Counted from the first letter of the stretch, positions 47,095 through 58,444 are shown. The stretch: DNA of 64,000 nt from Coniochaeta sp. PMI_546 (GCA_021432605.1 MU271148.1:1495362-1559361), one strand, 5' to 3'. The notes: generated by a model from the letters alone, not told the origin. A program made the numbers and translations.

Positions 47095-49017
47095 ATGCTT
47101 CCTCGCTCGCTCTACCGGTGCTCGATACAGGCATATGAGGTGACCACAGTAGCTCTCCCTGTGCGCTCCTTCGTTAGACGCTCCTCATCCTTCCTGTCCT
47201 CTTCGCGCTTCTTCAGCGCATCAGCCACCATGGCCGACGACCCAGACTACCGAAACTGGACGCGCGAGAGCCTGGTAAAGCGTGTAAAGTACCTCGAAGA
47301 CCAAATAAAAGCCAAAGATCTTGAAGCTGCTCCAGGAAATGACACCCTCCAACTTCCCCCAACAGGGGCGCAAACAGAAACCATCGAGGTGTCGAAACGC
47401 AAGCAACAAAAGAGGCCCAAGAAACCCCAAGCCTTCGACCCGAGCAAGTACGCTACCCGCCTGATCGCCCTGAAGATTGCCTACCTTGGCAAGAACTTCA
47501 ACGGGTACGAGCACCAGGTCAGCGCCAGCGTGCCGACCATTGAGGAGGAGCTGTGGAAAGCGCTGGTCAAGAGCTGTCTGATATACCCCGCCAATGGGCC
47601 AGAGAAGGTGGATCTGAATGCTGCCGGGCTGGAGTACAGCAAGTGCGGCCGTACGGACAAGGGAGTTAGCGCGTTTGGCCAGGTCGTCGGGCTCAGGGTG
47701 AGGAGTAATCGGCCACTGCCTCGGACGAAGCCCGAAGTGGAGGTGGCCGAGGCGGTAGAAGTCGAAAAGGAGAGCGAGGAGAAGGACGCCGTCGAAAACG
47801 GCGGGGGCAAGAAGAAGAAGAAGAAACAGAAGGCACAAAAAGTGCCAGAGGAGAAGCCGGAATGGGACCCGATCGCGGACGAGATGAACTACCCGAGAAT
47901 ACTCAACAGGCTGCTACCACCAGAAATACGGGTGCTGGCATGGTGTCCCAACCCGCCCGACGGCTTCGACGCCCGGTTCTCGTGTAGAGAAAGGCAGTAC
48001 CGGTATTTCTTCACGCAACCAGCTTTTCCGCCTCCGCCTGACGCGCTCTGTGGGGGTCAACCCGGTGCGGTGAAGGAAGGATGGCTGGACATCGATGCCA
48101 TGAGGGAGGCGGCCAAGCTGTTTGAGGGATCGCACGACTTCAGGAACTTCTGCAAGGTTGAGGCAGGAAAGCAAATCACAAACTTTGTCAGGAGAATATT
48201 CGAGTCTGACATTGTGGAGGTGGAGGATACGGGGTCAGTTCTCCCGTATCTCGACAATGCGGACATGAAGCCGGCGAATATACCGGCTGGGAAGCATCCA
48301 AAGGTCTATTACTTCCATGTCAGGGGATCAGCCTTCCTCTGGCACCAGATCCGACACATGGTCGCCGTTCTGTTTCTGGTCGGTCAGGGGCTCGAGAAGC
48401 CATCCATAATAGCCGACCTGCTCGACGTGGAGAAGCACCCGCGACGACCAAACTACCACCTAGCGGACGAGGTTCCCCTAGTCCTCTGGGACTGCATCTT
48501 CCCGGGCTCAGACTACGGTCTGCACAACCTCGACCCCAACATGAAAGACGAGATGAACTGGATCTGGGTCGGCGAAGACAACCCGTCCAACCTCCACGGC
48601 ACCGTCGGGCTGGCAAACGAGATGTGGAGGTACTGGCGCGAAAAGAAGATCGACGAGCTGCTGGCCAACAGACTGTTCGACATGATCTCGCGACAAGCGG
48701 ACCTGAACCGCAGAACGGAGCGCAGCTACGCGCCCAAGGCGACGGACACCCAGAAGGTGTTTCTGGGCGGCAACGAGGGCGCGAATATGGGGAAATACCT
48801 ACCTGTGCTCAAGAAGGTCCTGCTGCCGTCGCCTGAGGAGCTGAATGATGCTTATGCGCAGAAGTATGGGTTTGCCGACGCGGAGGCGTTGAGGGAGACG
48901 AAGAATTGGAGGAGTGCTATCAAAGCGGATAAGGCGGCGAAGAAAGCTGCCGCCCTTGGTGATAGCGATGTGGTTATGGCTGAGGCCGAGGCTGAGCCGG
49001 AGAAGCTGGAAAGCTGA
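47095..49017 (+). CDS. DEG1: tRNA pseudouridine(38/39) synthase, Deg1/Pus3-like
   Basis: Isomerises U38/U39 in the tRNA anticodon arm. The single-exon product is 640 aa from the first Met. The TruA-type catalytic motif is CGRTDKGVSAFGQ, with its aspartate as nucleophile. Other family blocks are LKIAYLGKNFNGYEHQ, LAWCPNPPDGFDARFSCRERQYRYFF, FEGSHDFRNFCKVE and FLWHQIRHMVAVLFLVG. A Lys/Glu-rich insert (about residues 220-265) interrupts the catalytic domain. Residues 1-45 look like a mitochondrial presequence (Arg/Ser-rich, no acids after residue 15). Met46 (47230) sits in a near-ideal context (gccaccATGGcc), so a cytosolic/nuclear form probably dominates. It is convergent with Dsc3. Confidence 0.93.
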   Translation: MLPRSLYRCSIQAYEVTTVALPVRSFVRRSSSFLSSSRFFSASATMADDPDYRNWTRESLVKRVKYLEDQIKAKDLEAAPGNDTLQLPPTGAQTETIEVSKRKQQKRPKKPQAFDPSKYATRLIALKIAYLGKNFNGYEHQVSASVPTIEEELWKALVKSCLIYPANGPEKVDLNAAGLEYSKCGRTDKGVSAFGQVVGLRVRSNRPLPRTKPEVEVAEAVEVEKESEEKDAVENGGGKKKKKKQKAQKVPEEKPEWDPIADEMNYPRILNRLLPPEIRVLAWCPNPPDGFDARFSCRERQYRYFFTQPAFPPPPDALCGGQPGAVKEGWLDIDAMREAAKLFEGSHDFRNFCKVEAGKQITNFVRRIFESDIVEVEDTGSVLPYLDNADMKPANIPAGKHPKVYYFHVRGSAFLWHQIRHMVAVLFLVGQGLEKPSIIADLLDVEKHPRRPNYHLADEVPLVLWDCIFPGSDYGLHNLDPNMKDEMNWIWVGEDNPSNLHGTVGLANEMWRYWREKKIDELLANRLFDMISRQADLNRRTERSYAPKATDTQKVFLGGNEGANMGKYLPVLKKVLLPSPEELNDAYAQKYGFADAEALRETKNWRSAIKADKAAKKAAALGDSDVVMAEAEAEPEKLES

Positions 49018-49175
49018 TACCCTTAAGATATCTGGTAAAGTGCACAATAGCAATAGCATTCTCAAAGGCAAAGGCCGCTTGTAGCACAACCACTCGTACA
49101 AACTGTCTCGTTAGTTCAAGTATCAACAGATTCGAACTTGGGTATCATATCTCTGCCTATCATACACAACCCCAA

Positions 49176-50288
49176 TCATTTATCACCAGATAACGCCCGA
49201 ATCAACCCGATAGTAAAACTGAACACAAACCCAAAGCTTGCAAAGACCTGCCACCTCCGACTCCAGAGGCCCTCCTCCCTTATCAACCAACCCACGCTCC
49301 CAAGCGGAAACATGAAGCCCACAAACATGCCCTTGACAAGCGTATCCAGCAATCCCGCCACGCCCGCCCCGGTCTCGTCCCCGACGCCCTCCTCATCCCC
49401 CCACCCGGCTCCTCCTCCTTGACCACCACCCATAGCAGCCGGATTCCCATTATTATTATCGATCCACGCATCTTCCATCCCCCTCAAGGTATCCGGACTC
49501 GGCATCGTGTCCGGCGTGTGACGGGCGGCCTGTATGCTCCTGAACTGCAGGCGGAGCTGGTTCACCTCGGCCGGGGTAAACCCTGCCTGGAGAAGCCGGT
49601 CGAAGCCGCGCGGCGCCGGGCGGGGCGTGTCCTGTCCCGTTCCCGCTACCCCAGGGCGTCCGGCAGCGCCCGCCGTGGGCGTGGATACACCCGGTGTAGC
49701 AGCCGGCGAGGGACTGGCGGCAGCGCGGTGCTCGTCCTCGATCTCCTTGTCGCTCAGGACATCGCCGATGCTGCAGTTCACGTACACCCGTGTGCCGTCC
49801 CTCCCCTCGACGCCCTTTCCCTTGCCGCGGGCCTTGTCGGCATCGCGGTCGCGGCTGGCGTCTCGGGGGGGCGGGGGCGGGGCGCGGAGGACGGAGGAGA
49901 GGACGGCGCCGTCGGGGAGGATCTTGCCGCCGTGGATGAAGCGGAGCCTGCGCAGGCGGTTGGGTTCGGAGAGGCGCGAGCGGATGAGGGATTTCAGGGC
50001 GGCGACGGTGGTCTGCTGCGGGGTGAGGATGTCGAGTTGCAGGTCGGGCAGGGAGGTGGAGAAGCGGATGGTGAGGTGCAGAGGCGGGAAGTGGGTGAAG
50101 GAGGGACTGCGGAGGGGGGACGAGGGCCGGGAGAGCGAGGTGGGCACTGTCAGGGTTGGCCGGGAGGGTTTTGTTGGGGAGGAGGAGGAGGACATTTTGG
50201 TTTTGAGGGGGGGTTTATTATGGCGGGTGTGTCGAGAGGGTTGGCATTGCTGGGGAGCGTTTGAAAGCTGATCGAATGGTGGTGACAA
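49176..50288 (-). CDS. dsc3: DSC E3 ubiquitin ligase complex subunit 3 (Dsc3-like, DUF2407)
   Basis: Dsc3 is a ubiquitin-like membrane subunit of the Golgi/endosome Dsc ligase, which in fungi drives SREBP cleavage and membrane-protein turnover. The frame is 370 aa. The better start is probably Met32 (50195, MSSSSSPTKPSRP), where the conserved part begins. A ubiquitin-like domain covers about 50-135 (LTIRFSTSLPDLQLDIL...LRRLRFIHGGKILPDG), split by a Pro/Asp-rich loop. The C-terminal DUF2407 block has GFDRLLQAGFTPAEVNQLRLQFRSI. Two membrane helices follow (GMFVGFMFPLGSVGWLI and VFASFGFVFSFTIGLIRAL). Confidence 0.88.
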   Translation of the reverse strand: MSPPFDQLSNAPQQCQPSRHTRHNKPPLKTKMSSSSSPTKPSRPTLTVPTSLSRPSSPLRSPSFTHFPPLHLTIRFSTSLPDLQLDILTPQQTTVAALKSLIRSRLSEPNRLRRLRFIHGGKILPDGAVLSSVLRAPPPPPRDASRDRDADKARGKGKGVEGRDGTRVYVNCSIGDVLSDKEIEDEHRAAASPSPAATPGVSTPTAGAAGRPGVAGTGQDTPRPAPRGFDRLLQAGFTPAEVNQLRLQFRSIQAARHTPDTMPSPDTLRGMEDAWIDNNNGNPAAMGGGQGGGAGWGDEEGVGDETGAGVAGLLDTLVKGMFVGFMFPLGSVGWLIREEGLWSRRWQVFASFGFVFSFTIGLIRALSGDK

Positions 50289-51172
50289 TGGATCTCATGA
50301 ACTGGGATGACGGAGTCAGTTGCGACCCGGAGCCGCTTTGGATGGATGTTTCGGGTAACGGTACCGAATATTAAGTGGGTCTCAATGGCATAGATCGTGA
50401 GTCCCCGAGTTATGTATTTAGCGAGGCAAATTTACTTGTTGAGTGCAAACCATCAACATCACCCAGTGTACGACCCAATTCATCCCATTACTCTAAACAT
50501 TGTGCGCTCGTCGAAGATAAGGTACCTTAGTAAGACACGCAAAAGCGATGGCTTTCTGGGTTCTCTTTTCATCAGGATCATTCCTCCCAAAATGACACCG
50601 GTATCTTCATGTCGTACCGTATCAGTCCATCGTGCCTTCCACATTGACCACACAAACATATGGTACTACCCCAACACATTCACACAATAAGTATAGTAGG
50701 CGATGCGGTAATCGATAATTCCTCACTCAGCCTCCCGTCCTCGCCGGCTGTGTTTTCCGTCTAATTGTACAAGAATTTGACCGAAAGGGGCGGCCACGGC
50801 AAAGCTGCCACAGACCAATGCCAAGAACGACCAGAAGGCGCACCTCACCTCGCCGAGCACACCATGGGAAAGAATGAAGGAGCCTGTGTCCTGCCCAATC
50901 AGGAAGATAAAGGTAAGCTACCTAAGGTAAGGTACCTACCTATGGAAAAGCATCGTGAGAGCCAACCGAACAAAAACAAAACCAGCCGCCCAGGAACTGA
51001 ATCAGGCCTGCTCCTTCCATGGACAAAAGCCGAACCGCAGCCACCTCAATTAAAGCGAGTGACAAATCAAATCAAATCAAAGTAAAGCAACGCAAGGAAA
51101 GTGCAACCATCTCCCACCACACAACCAGGACCAGAAAGAGAAAGAGCCCCTCGCGAGGGGTCGTCAAGTGCG
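50289..51172. other. Intergenic region (0.9 kb)
   Basis: This is the promoter of Dsc3 and the 3' flank of the GTPase gene. A dense cluster of TACCTAAGGTAAGGTACCTACC motifs lies at about 50910-50943. No gene is seen. Confidence 0.5.
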
Positions 51173-53903
51173 TCAAGTGAACTTCCCGGGACCGCAGAAA
51201 AGCTTGGAAAAGAGGCATCCAGTGTCCTTCATACTGCGCTTGAGCTTCTCCTTGCGGAGCTCCGAGGCACGCTTGAGCTCCTCCTCGTCCTTCTTGCTGC
51301 GAGCGTGCTGGATGACCGTGTTGAACATCTCGTCGACGCCCTCGCCCGTCTTTGCCGAGCACTCGAAGTACTCCACGGCACCAATCTTGCGCGCGGCATT
51401 CTCGCACTATCAAAAGCAAAGCGATGAGTCAGATGATGTGAAGTGAAGACGGGNNNNNNNNNNNNNNNNNNNNNNNNNNNNNNNNNNNNNNNNNNNNNNN
51501 NNNNNNNNNNNNNNNNNNNNNNNNNNNNCCTGCTCACGAGAAGATGGCGAAACTTCATTCATAAAGGGCAGACAAAGCATGGGGAAAGAAGGGCGAGCAT
51601 CGCTCTTCAGACCGACGAGATAGAGAGGGATGTCGACGACGAGGCACGACTGAAGAACGTTCATCCACTTGACAGCCGTTGTCAGCATTTCATCTCACAG
51701 ATATGGGATAATGGAACAACTCACGTAAGGAGCCCGGTCGACAGTCTTGCAGTTATCGACAGCGACGCAAATAAGAGCAGCATCAAAGAACGAACGGTTC
51801 AGCGGATGAGTTTCGTCAGCCGGCAGATCACCTGGAATGTCCCAGGCTTCAAGGATGATCGGGTGTCCGTCGATGACCATGTTGAAGTCATTGTTGCGAT
51901 AGTGGGCCGACTTCTCAGCAGGCTGGTACGTGCCAGTATAAAAACGACTGTTGGGAAGAGTTAGCACCGACAGCTGCAGAAAGAGAGAACGGGGCACATA
52001 CTTCAAGAGGGTCGTCTTTCCAGTCAGGCTATCGCCAATGATAGCAATTCGAACACGCTTTGGACCGACAGAGGTAGCACGGCTCAGGCTACCCAGGCTA
52101 CCCAGACCACGGAGACTGGAAAGGCCGGGCACGTTGAAGATATCGAGGCCGCTGAACCGCCGGTTGGCCACACTCGTGTTGGTCTCGCCGCTGCTATAGC
52201 TGGTGATATTGTTGGTGTGATTGCTCTGCAGAGAGAGCTTGCGACGAAAAGTGCTAGCAAGACGAACGCGCTTGCTCGCACGACCGTCCTCAGGGCTATC
52301 CTGCTATGATGTCAGACCAAGAACCATTGTCACGGATGGAAGACGAAAGGCCACTCACAGATCCACGCTTGCCATTCTTCGACCCGGCTGTCTGCGCAAT
52401 AGGAGACGACTTAGGGGTCGAAACATCAATCAGCTCAGCTGCTGCGACCTTGTTCGCCTTGGGCGGGTCAACGTCCGGCTTCTTCATCGGAACCGCCTTT
52501 CTCTGAACATCCTGTGTCTCTGTCGCCCGGAGCCACTCATGGAAATAATCATTGGGTGGCGTGCGGTTGTTAACCGCAGTCAGAAGCCAAGCGTTGAACC
52601 GTGTGGTGCGGTGATAGTGGAATGACCGACGATTGTTGTCGATGACCAGCTTGCCATAAAGAGGCGATTGGTTCAGGCCAGCCTGGAGAGAAATGGCTGG
52701 ACGGGCCGGTTCCTCGTGAACCTTGACAGGAGCATCATGTGGATCATCATGGTGGACTGGATCTGGACCACGATGACCGCAGCGACCCTGAGGCCGCTCG
52801 TAATCCTCCGGCCGGTTCTGCTTGACAGATGCCTCGTCGTCACCATCCTCCTCTTCCAACCACTCAGGGACACGCACATGCTTATATTTGCCTGTGGGAC
52901 GGAAATCGTCATCGTCATCGTCCTCTTCCTCCCAGGTTGGCTTGGTAGGGCGCAAGGGGTTGTTAATGCCGCGTCGGCGGTCGGCAGCTGCCAGGATGTA
53001 CGGGGTCTGGTCCTCCCAGGGGACAGCACCATACTCGTCGATGAACATTTGACGTTCATCAATCTCGGGAGGCGGGCGCCAGCCGAGGGGAGGGTGCTTG
53101 AAGCGGCCGTCCGGGTGCTTTGGCAATGGACCAGTGTGGATGCGAATTCCGCCGTTAGGACGTCCCGTAGGATGAGCCCGCAGAGGACCACGATGATACT
53201 GAACTTCGCCGGTCTGTGCTTGCTGGCCTTCGTGACGTTGCTGGGATACGTGCTGCATCTGAGCATCAAGGTGTTGCAGGTACTCAGCATCCTTGTGGCG
53301 CCGGACCTGATCAACATCGAGTGCGAGAAGATCCGGGAAAGGAGTGGGACGTCTCTGCACCTCGTACATAGGAGTGCCAGGATCCCTCGCTGGTCGTGGT
53401 GGTGGGCAAGGAGTCGGACGGCGTTCGACCTCGAACATTGGGGTGCCAGGGGCTCTGGCAGGACGAGGAGGGGCCACGCCAGGAGCGAAGGTAACACGGC
53501 GGGTGCTATTGTGCTCGTAGACACGGACGCGGTGGCCTGCCTCGGTGACGATGTCTCTTGGACGACTGGGAGCGACAATGGCGAACGGATCTCTCTGGGT
53601 TGTGTTGGCCACATTGACGCGGGCTGTTGTTGATGCTGGCTCCTGTTCTTTCTCTCGGCGGAGGTACACAGGTGTCTCGTTCTCAACGAGATCCCAGGGA
53701 TCCACAACATCCGCCATAACAGTGTCTTGAGTCATGCCACTCGTCTGGGCAGCATGCGCTTCACGCTGAGCATCGCGAAGAGCCATATCGCGGCGGAGTG
53801 CAGCCGATCGAGGATGAGTTCTGATAATACGAGGGGCCGCTGGGATTTGCAGACCGCGAACGGGCTGGCGCTTAGTGTTGTTGATCTCTTGCTGTCCGTC
53901 CAT
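51173..53903 (-). CDS. Rho-like GTPase with long disordered N-terminal extension (contains assembly gap)
   Basis: Exons 53903-52359, 52300-52002, 51947-51725 and a fourth from 51667 toward the gap are joined by phase-keeping introns; the last exon is 51406-51173. The first 515 residues are Pro/Arg/Asp-rich, with two near-identical 20-residue repeats (PRPAR-PGTPM-EV-RRPTP, about 146-195). No ATG precedes the GTPase domain downstream of exon 1, so both parts belong to one protein of roughly 800 aa. G1 is GDSLTGKTTLL (about residue 604). G3 is WDIPGD rather than DTAGQ, so the catalytic glutamine is absent. G4 is LVGLKSD, and G5 with flank is IGAVEYFECSAKTGEGVDEMF, typical of Rho proteins. It ends SKLFCGPGKFT without a CAAX box. 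Altered G3 and missing prenyl motif suggest slow or absent hydrolysis. Exon 4/5 joining is hidden by the N run. Confidence 0.8.
51454..51528. other. Assembly gap (75 N)
   Basis: A run of 75 N interrupts the GTPase gene between the G4 and G5 motifs. The true length and the splice sites there are unknown. Confidence 0.99.
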
Positions 53904-56027
53904 ATTGATTGATTTGCGGCACAGCTACCCGATGACACTTCTTAGTAGCTTTTGTCACTTTGGACGATGGTCTAGTCATGCGTGTTAGCGATGGCTCTGA
54001 CACGATGGCAAGATGAGAAGAAGAGGGCTTGTGATGCGTTGTTACGCAACAATGAAGTCGAGTGGCTGCGAGGCTTAGAGGAGCTTGTGAAAGCCAGGTC
54101 CATTGGCTGAAAGATATGAAGACAAGAGAAACAAGTACTTACTGGTTCACGATGTGGCCTTGTCCTTCAGCTCAGATTCTTGAGCAGGGTTAGCAGAGAA
54201 GACGAGTCGTCGCCCGAGGCTGTCGGTTGGTGATCGAAGACCGCGTTGTCTCAGAGGAATGGTACGTCAAAAGAGACGATACTGAGATGGAGAGAGACTG
54301 CGGGGTCAACACGAAGGCGATATCTCGCGTGAACTTGTCACTTGGAGAAGCTGTTATGTGACAAATTCACGAGATGACTCTGCCTGAACTCTATCTTGTG
54401 AACAGCAAGAGATCAGTCAGGTTTGCCAAAGGCGGGGAGGTTGTTCAACTGAAGGGACGATGGGTGAGGTTGTGCAGCTTATGGAAAGATGGGTATACCT
54501 TTGCCAAAGGCTGTTCAGCCGAACCGAACGCGGCGCTAGGTCTGCCGTAGGCTCTGCGGTGGGAGTCAATACGAGAACAACCGCCCGCGAATCGTTGGCT
54601 CAAAGGAAGATTGAGGATAGTGCCACCGACTACCGAGCCGATGACAAGATGATAGTATCGCGATGACTCGAGGGAAAGAGAAAGGCGATGTTATTCACAG
54701 GATAGGAGTGGTAAGAGAGGAAGTGTGTGCAGGTTATGGAGGTTTGTGTTGGCAGGAAAAGCAGTGCAGGTTGGGTTGACCAGCTGAGGGAAAAGGACGA
54801 AGTCGCGTCTTGACGCGAGTGATGCCAAAGACTTGTGAGGAGGAGAGAACCTTTTATGGCGACCCCGCGAAACAGGTACGAGCTTTGTGATGGAGCGAAA
54901 AGGAAGACCCGAGGAGAGTGAAGCTCCTTGGTGCGATAAGCCGATAATGCCTGGAGAATGAGGAAAGGTCGGTTTGGTGATGATCGCGGTGGAGGCCAAT
55001 AGGCACAGGCAAATACCCCTTATCGGCCGATAAAGAGTTTGAAGTACTCAAGCACTTCACCAGGTCATCGACGCTGGGAGACTCACCCAAGGATATTTTT
55101 CTTGCGACGACCAAACACTCCTATATGATCCAGTTTGGTATGAGAGCGACGCTCGAGGACACTTTGCGATGAGGGGATGTCAGGGCTCAAGGATGGCTGT
55201 TGGAGACAGCAGGGAGCCGCCGCACACTTTGATCGAGCTCTTGCTCTTCAGGCTCTGATCCAGGAGTTAACGAGGTTGAAGAGTGTCCAAACGAACACAA
55301 GATGGGCGAGGTACGCAACGTAATAGATCAGACACCAGGTCCAAAAGGCAATTGCATCTCGGCTAAGCTTGACATCGAACTCCACGACCATGGTTTCACA
55401 TTGATGGACAATTTTTTTCAAAACACAGAGTTCAGAGGAGAAGGATTTCTGTCTTGGTCTACCAGAGGAGAAAGAATACATTATGGGGTCCGACATCTCC
55501 TCTCGTCATCAGCCATGCGAAGCGAAACTACATATGTCAGGCAGCTGCATGGATAACCTTTGAGATAACCGAATCTGTGGCTGAGGCGGATCGTTTGTGG
55601 CATGGGCCATCTGCGTGAAGAAAATGGGATGAAGTTGTCCAAAGCCTGAAGGAGGTCACTTCTACGATCTGTATCCGTCCGTTAGCTTCAGTGTCCGCTT
55701 TGGATCATATGTATAGTTCCGCATCTCTATATCGGGGTATGTCGTCCCTTTATGATCATATTAGTCAATCAGCCTCTGTTAGCTGCAAGTGCGGAAGGGT
55801 GCGATGGCGCAATATGACGCAAAACGCTATTCCTGATCCACCTTGTCCGAAACAACCCCGATTGCGGACTCATCGAGCAGAGAGTCACGTCGCTCAAGGT
55901 GAGATGCAAGCAGTGCCATAAAATTTGCCTCTGTGTCATGTCCTGGCACAGATCGTCTATCTTGCCATTATTCAGGCAATTTATTCCTCCATCAAAATTC
56001 CCCTCCCGCAGCTTCCATATTACCACT
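53904..56027. other. Intergenic region (2.1 kb), GTPase promoter and aminotransferase leader
   Basis: No separate gene is supported. The segment next to 53904 is probably the leader of the GTPase gene. A minus-strand CAGTAAGTA at about 54136-54144 could be a leader-intron donor. The last 90 bases before 56028 stay open in frame with the aminotransferase. Confidence 0.45.
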
Positions 56028-57634
56028 ATGGCTCAGACCAACAAACTGAAGCCGGCCGCGAGGGTTGCCGGCAGGAGGCTCGATGTTTGGTGAGTTGCCT
56101 CTCTAACTCACTTAGCCAGGGAGCATTGCTGACGATACGGCAGGACAATCATCAATGAAGCTGCTACGGCCTCTCCCATCCAGCCAATCGTGAACATGGG
56201 TCAGGGGTTCTTTGGCTACAACCCGCCAGACTTCATCCTGAACGCCGCCAAGGAGGCGCTCAATCATGTCGACTGCAACCAGTACAGTCCTACCAAGGGA
56301 CGGCCGCGGCTGAAGAAGGCCATTGCCGATGCTTACTCCCCTTACTGGGGACGGAAGATCAACCCGGACACGGAAGTGACCATTACCACTGGAGCTAATG
56401 AAGGTATGTGTACCGTGACACCCCTGAGCCTCCAAACCGACTAGCTAATTCGTTCTTGAGGCATGCTGAGTGCTTTTATGGCCTTTATCGAGCCTGGTGA
56501 CGAGGTCATTGTCTTTGAGCCATTCTTCGACCAGTAAGAGAGGCCTGCCAATTGTCAGAGGCACATTACTGATACCAAAACTAGGTACATCAGCAATATT
56601 GAGATGCCCGGCGGCAAGATTGTCTACGTACCCATGCATCCTCCCAAGTCTGGCGCCACAGAGACATCGTCTGCTGGAGAGTGGACCATTGACTACCATG
56701 AGCTAGAAAGGGCCATCACCCCCAGGACGAAGATGCTCGTCCTCAACACTCCCCGTAAGCCTGCTACAAGCTTGTTATTCAGGACTTCATTACTGAGACA
56801 AAAACAGACAATCCAGTCGGCAAGGTCTACAGGAAAGACGAGCTAGAGAAGATTGCCGCTCTGTGTGTGAAGAACCAGATCATCATCCTGTCCGATGAAG
56901 TCTATGACCGATTATACTACGTTCCTTTCACACGTGTCGCCACTCTCTCGCCTGAGGTCGAGAAAATCACTCTTACCGTTGGGTCAGCTGGCAAGAACTT
57001 TTATGCCACTGGCTGGCGAGTTGGTAAGTGTTGATTGCTCGTACCAACTGATTTTCCAGCACATACTGACTGTCTCAGGCTGGTTAATGGGGCCAGCCGA
57101 TCTGATCCAATACGTCTCCGCCGCTCACACGCGTATCTGCTACTCCTCTGTCTCTCCGCTTCAAGAAGCTTGCGCAGTCGGTGAGTGGAAAGCCCTATCC
57201 CCCAATACCCTTTATCTGCATCTTGACTAACATCCTCAGGCTTCGAACAAGCCGAAGCCGAGGGTTTCTGGGATGAATCGATCAAGGACATGCAACGCCG
57301 CATGAACCGCTTCAACGAGATCTGGAAGGAACTCGACGTCCCCTACTCGGAGCCAGAGGGTGGCTACTTCGTCATGGTGAACCTTCACAAGGTCAAGCTT
57401 CCAGAGAACTACCCCTTCCCGCCGCACGTCGCGGAGCGCCCTCGGGATTTCAAGCTGGCATGGTTCCTGATTCAGGAGGTCGGTGTGGCTGCCATCCCGC
57501 CAACGGAGTTTTACACCGACGCCAATGCCTCGATCGTAGAAGACTATTTGCGCTTTGCGGTGTGCAAGCCGGACGATGTGCTGGATTTGGCGAAGGAGAG
57601 GTTGAGGGGGCTGAAGAAGTATATTCAGAACTAG
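56028..57634 (+). CDS. Kynurenine aminotransferase-like PLP enzyme (Bna3 type)
   Basis: A fold-type I aminotransferase, probably converting kynurenine to kynurenate with an oxo-acid. Seven exons: 56028-56089, 56144-56403, 56461-56533, 56585-56754, 56808-57023, 57079-57180 and 57240-57634, giving 425 aa. Every junction is GT...AG and in phase. Motifs are NMGQGFFGYNPPDF, NQYSPTKGRPRLKKAI, TTGANEGML, NTPHNPVGKVY, LSDEVYDRLYY and the PLP lysine in GSAGKNFYATGWRVGW (Lys251). The C-terminal domain has PEGGYFVMVNL and LRFAVCKP. An in-frame upstream Met at 55938 would add 30 residues resembling a mitochondrial presequence (RQFIPPSKFPSRSFHITT). Substrate is inferred from the Bna3-like motifs; glutamine transaminase K or cysteine-conjugate lyase activity is possible. 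Confidence 0.9.
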
Positions 57635-58286
57635 GTTGGCCACTTCACGTGCATAGATGTATGTATCGGGAGGGCTGTCAATGCACATAGAGGGCTGAAA
57701 CTCAAGCGACTCCCCGCAATTCTAACCTTCAAACAGTGAAACAACCGTCTGATCCTACCCATGTGGCCTTCATAACCGCTGTCCCAATCCAGTGCCGAGC
57801 TTATTCTTCTCAGACGGGTGGCATAATGCATTCGTCCTGTGCAGGGCAAATCGATGTAGTGTCAAGAGCTCTACATTGTGACAATGATGACATAGGTCAT
57901 CGCAAGGCCTTTCCTGGCTCCTTTACGAATAGCCCCTGCTACTGGAGAGTCCTAGAGCTTGGCAGCATAAGCTGTAGACTTGCAGCCTGGTGATTATATG
58001 TAAAACGAAGGTCAGTCCTCGGCGTGTGATGTCAAAGTCCACTTTTCATCAGCACAGATGGGGGGACGGTACGATGAGCCGGAGAGAGACTACTGATCAC
58101 ACACGAAAGAGAGTGCTTCACATCCGAGAGCCAGCTCCCCAGTTTGACCGCCTCGGCGGTCCATCATCTTAAATTCTCTCCAGCTCAGCAGCCGCTGGCG
58201 GAAGGACCAATTCGAGGAAGAGGGTTAGGGATGAGGTGGGTCAATGCGGGGAGGGAGAGCCCCGGACCAAGCTCCGGAGAGCAGTC

Positions 58287-58300
58287 ACGGAGCCGGCCGA
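58287..58300. promoter_or_regulatory. CGG-N6-CCG palindrome upstream of XDH (near UaY consensus)
   Basis: The sequence is ACGG, six bases (AGCCGG), then CCGA. It keeps the CGG-N6-CCG core of the UaY/Ppr1-type site but has A in place of the first T. It is about 540 bp upstream of the XDH start. The role is inferred from the target gene, and such a core can occur by chance. Confidence 0.35.
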
Positions 58301-58444
58301 ACCCCTCTATTCTCCACTTTTGGCTCTCCACAACTTCCCGTCTGAAGCCTCCAGAGTTATGACTGCAGCCGAATGCAGGTGACTATCCTGCATATCTGAA
58401 CCCCACCAGAGCATGCACACTAGTCAACAGCGCTGTTGGGTATC

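Noticed and set aside
51695-52171. Separate GTPase gene starting at 52171
   Set aside because: That start would be GTG and there is no ATG in the frame. The upstream intron 52358-52301 joins it in phase to the long first exon.
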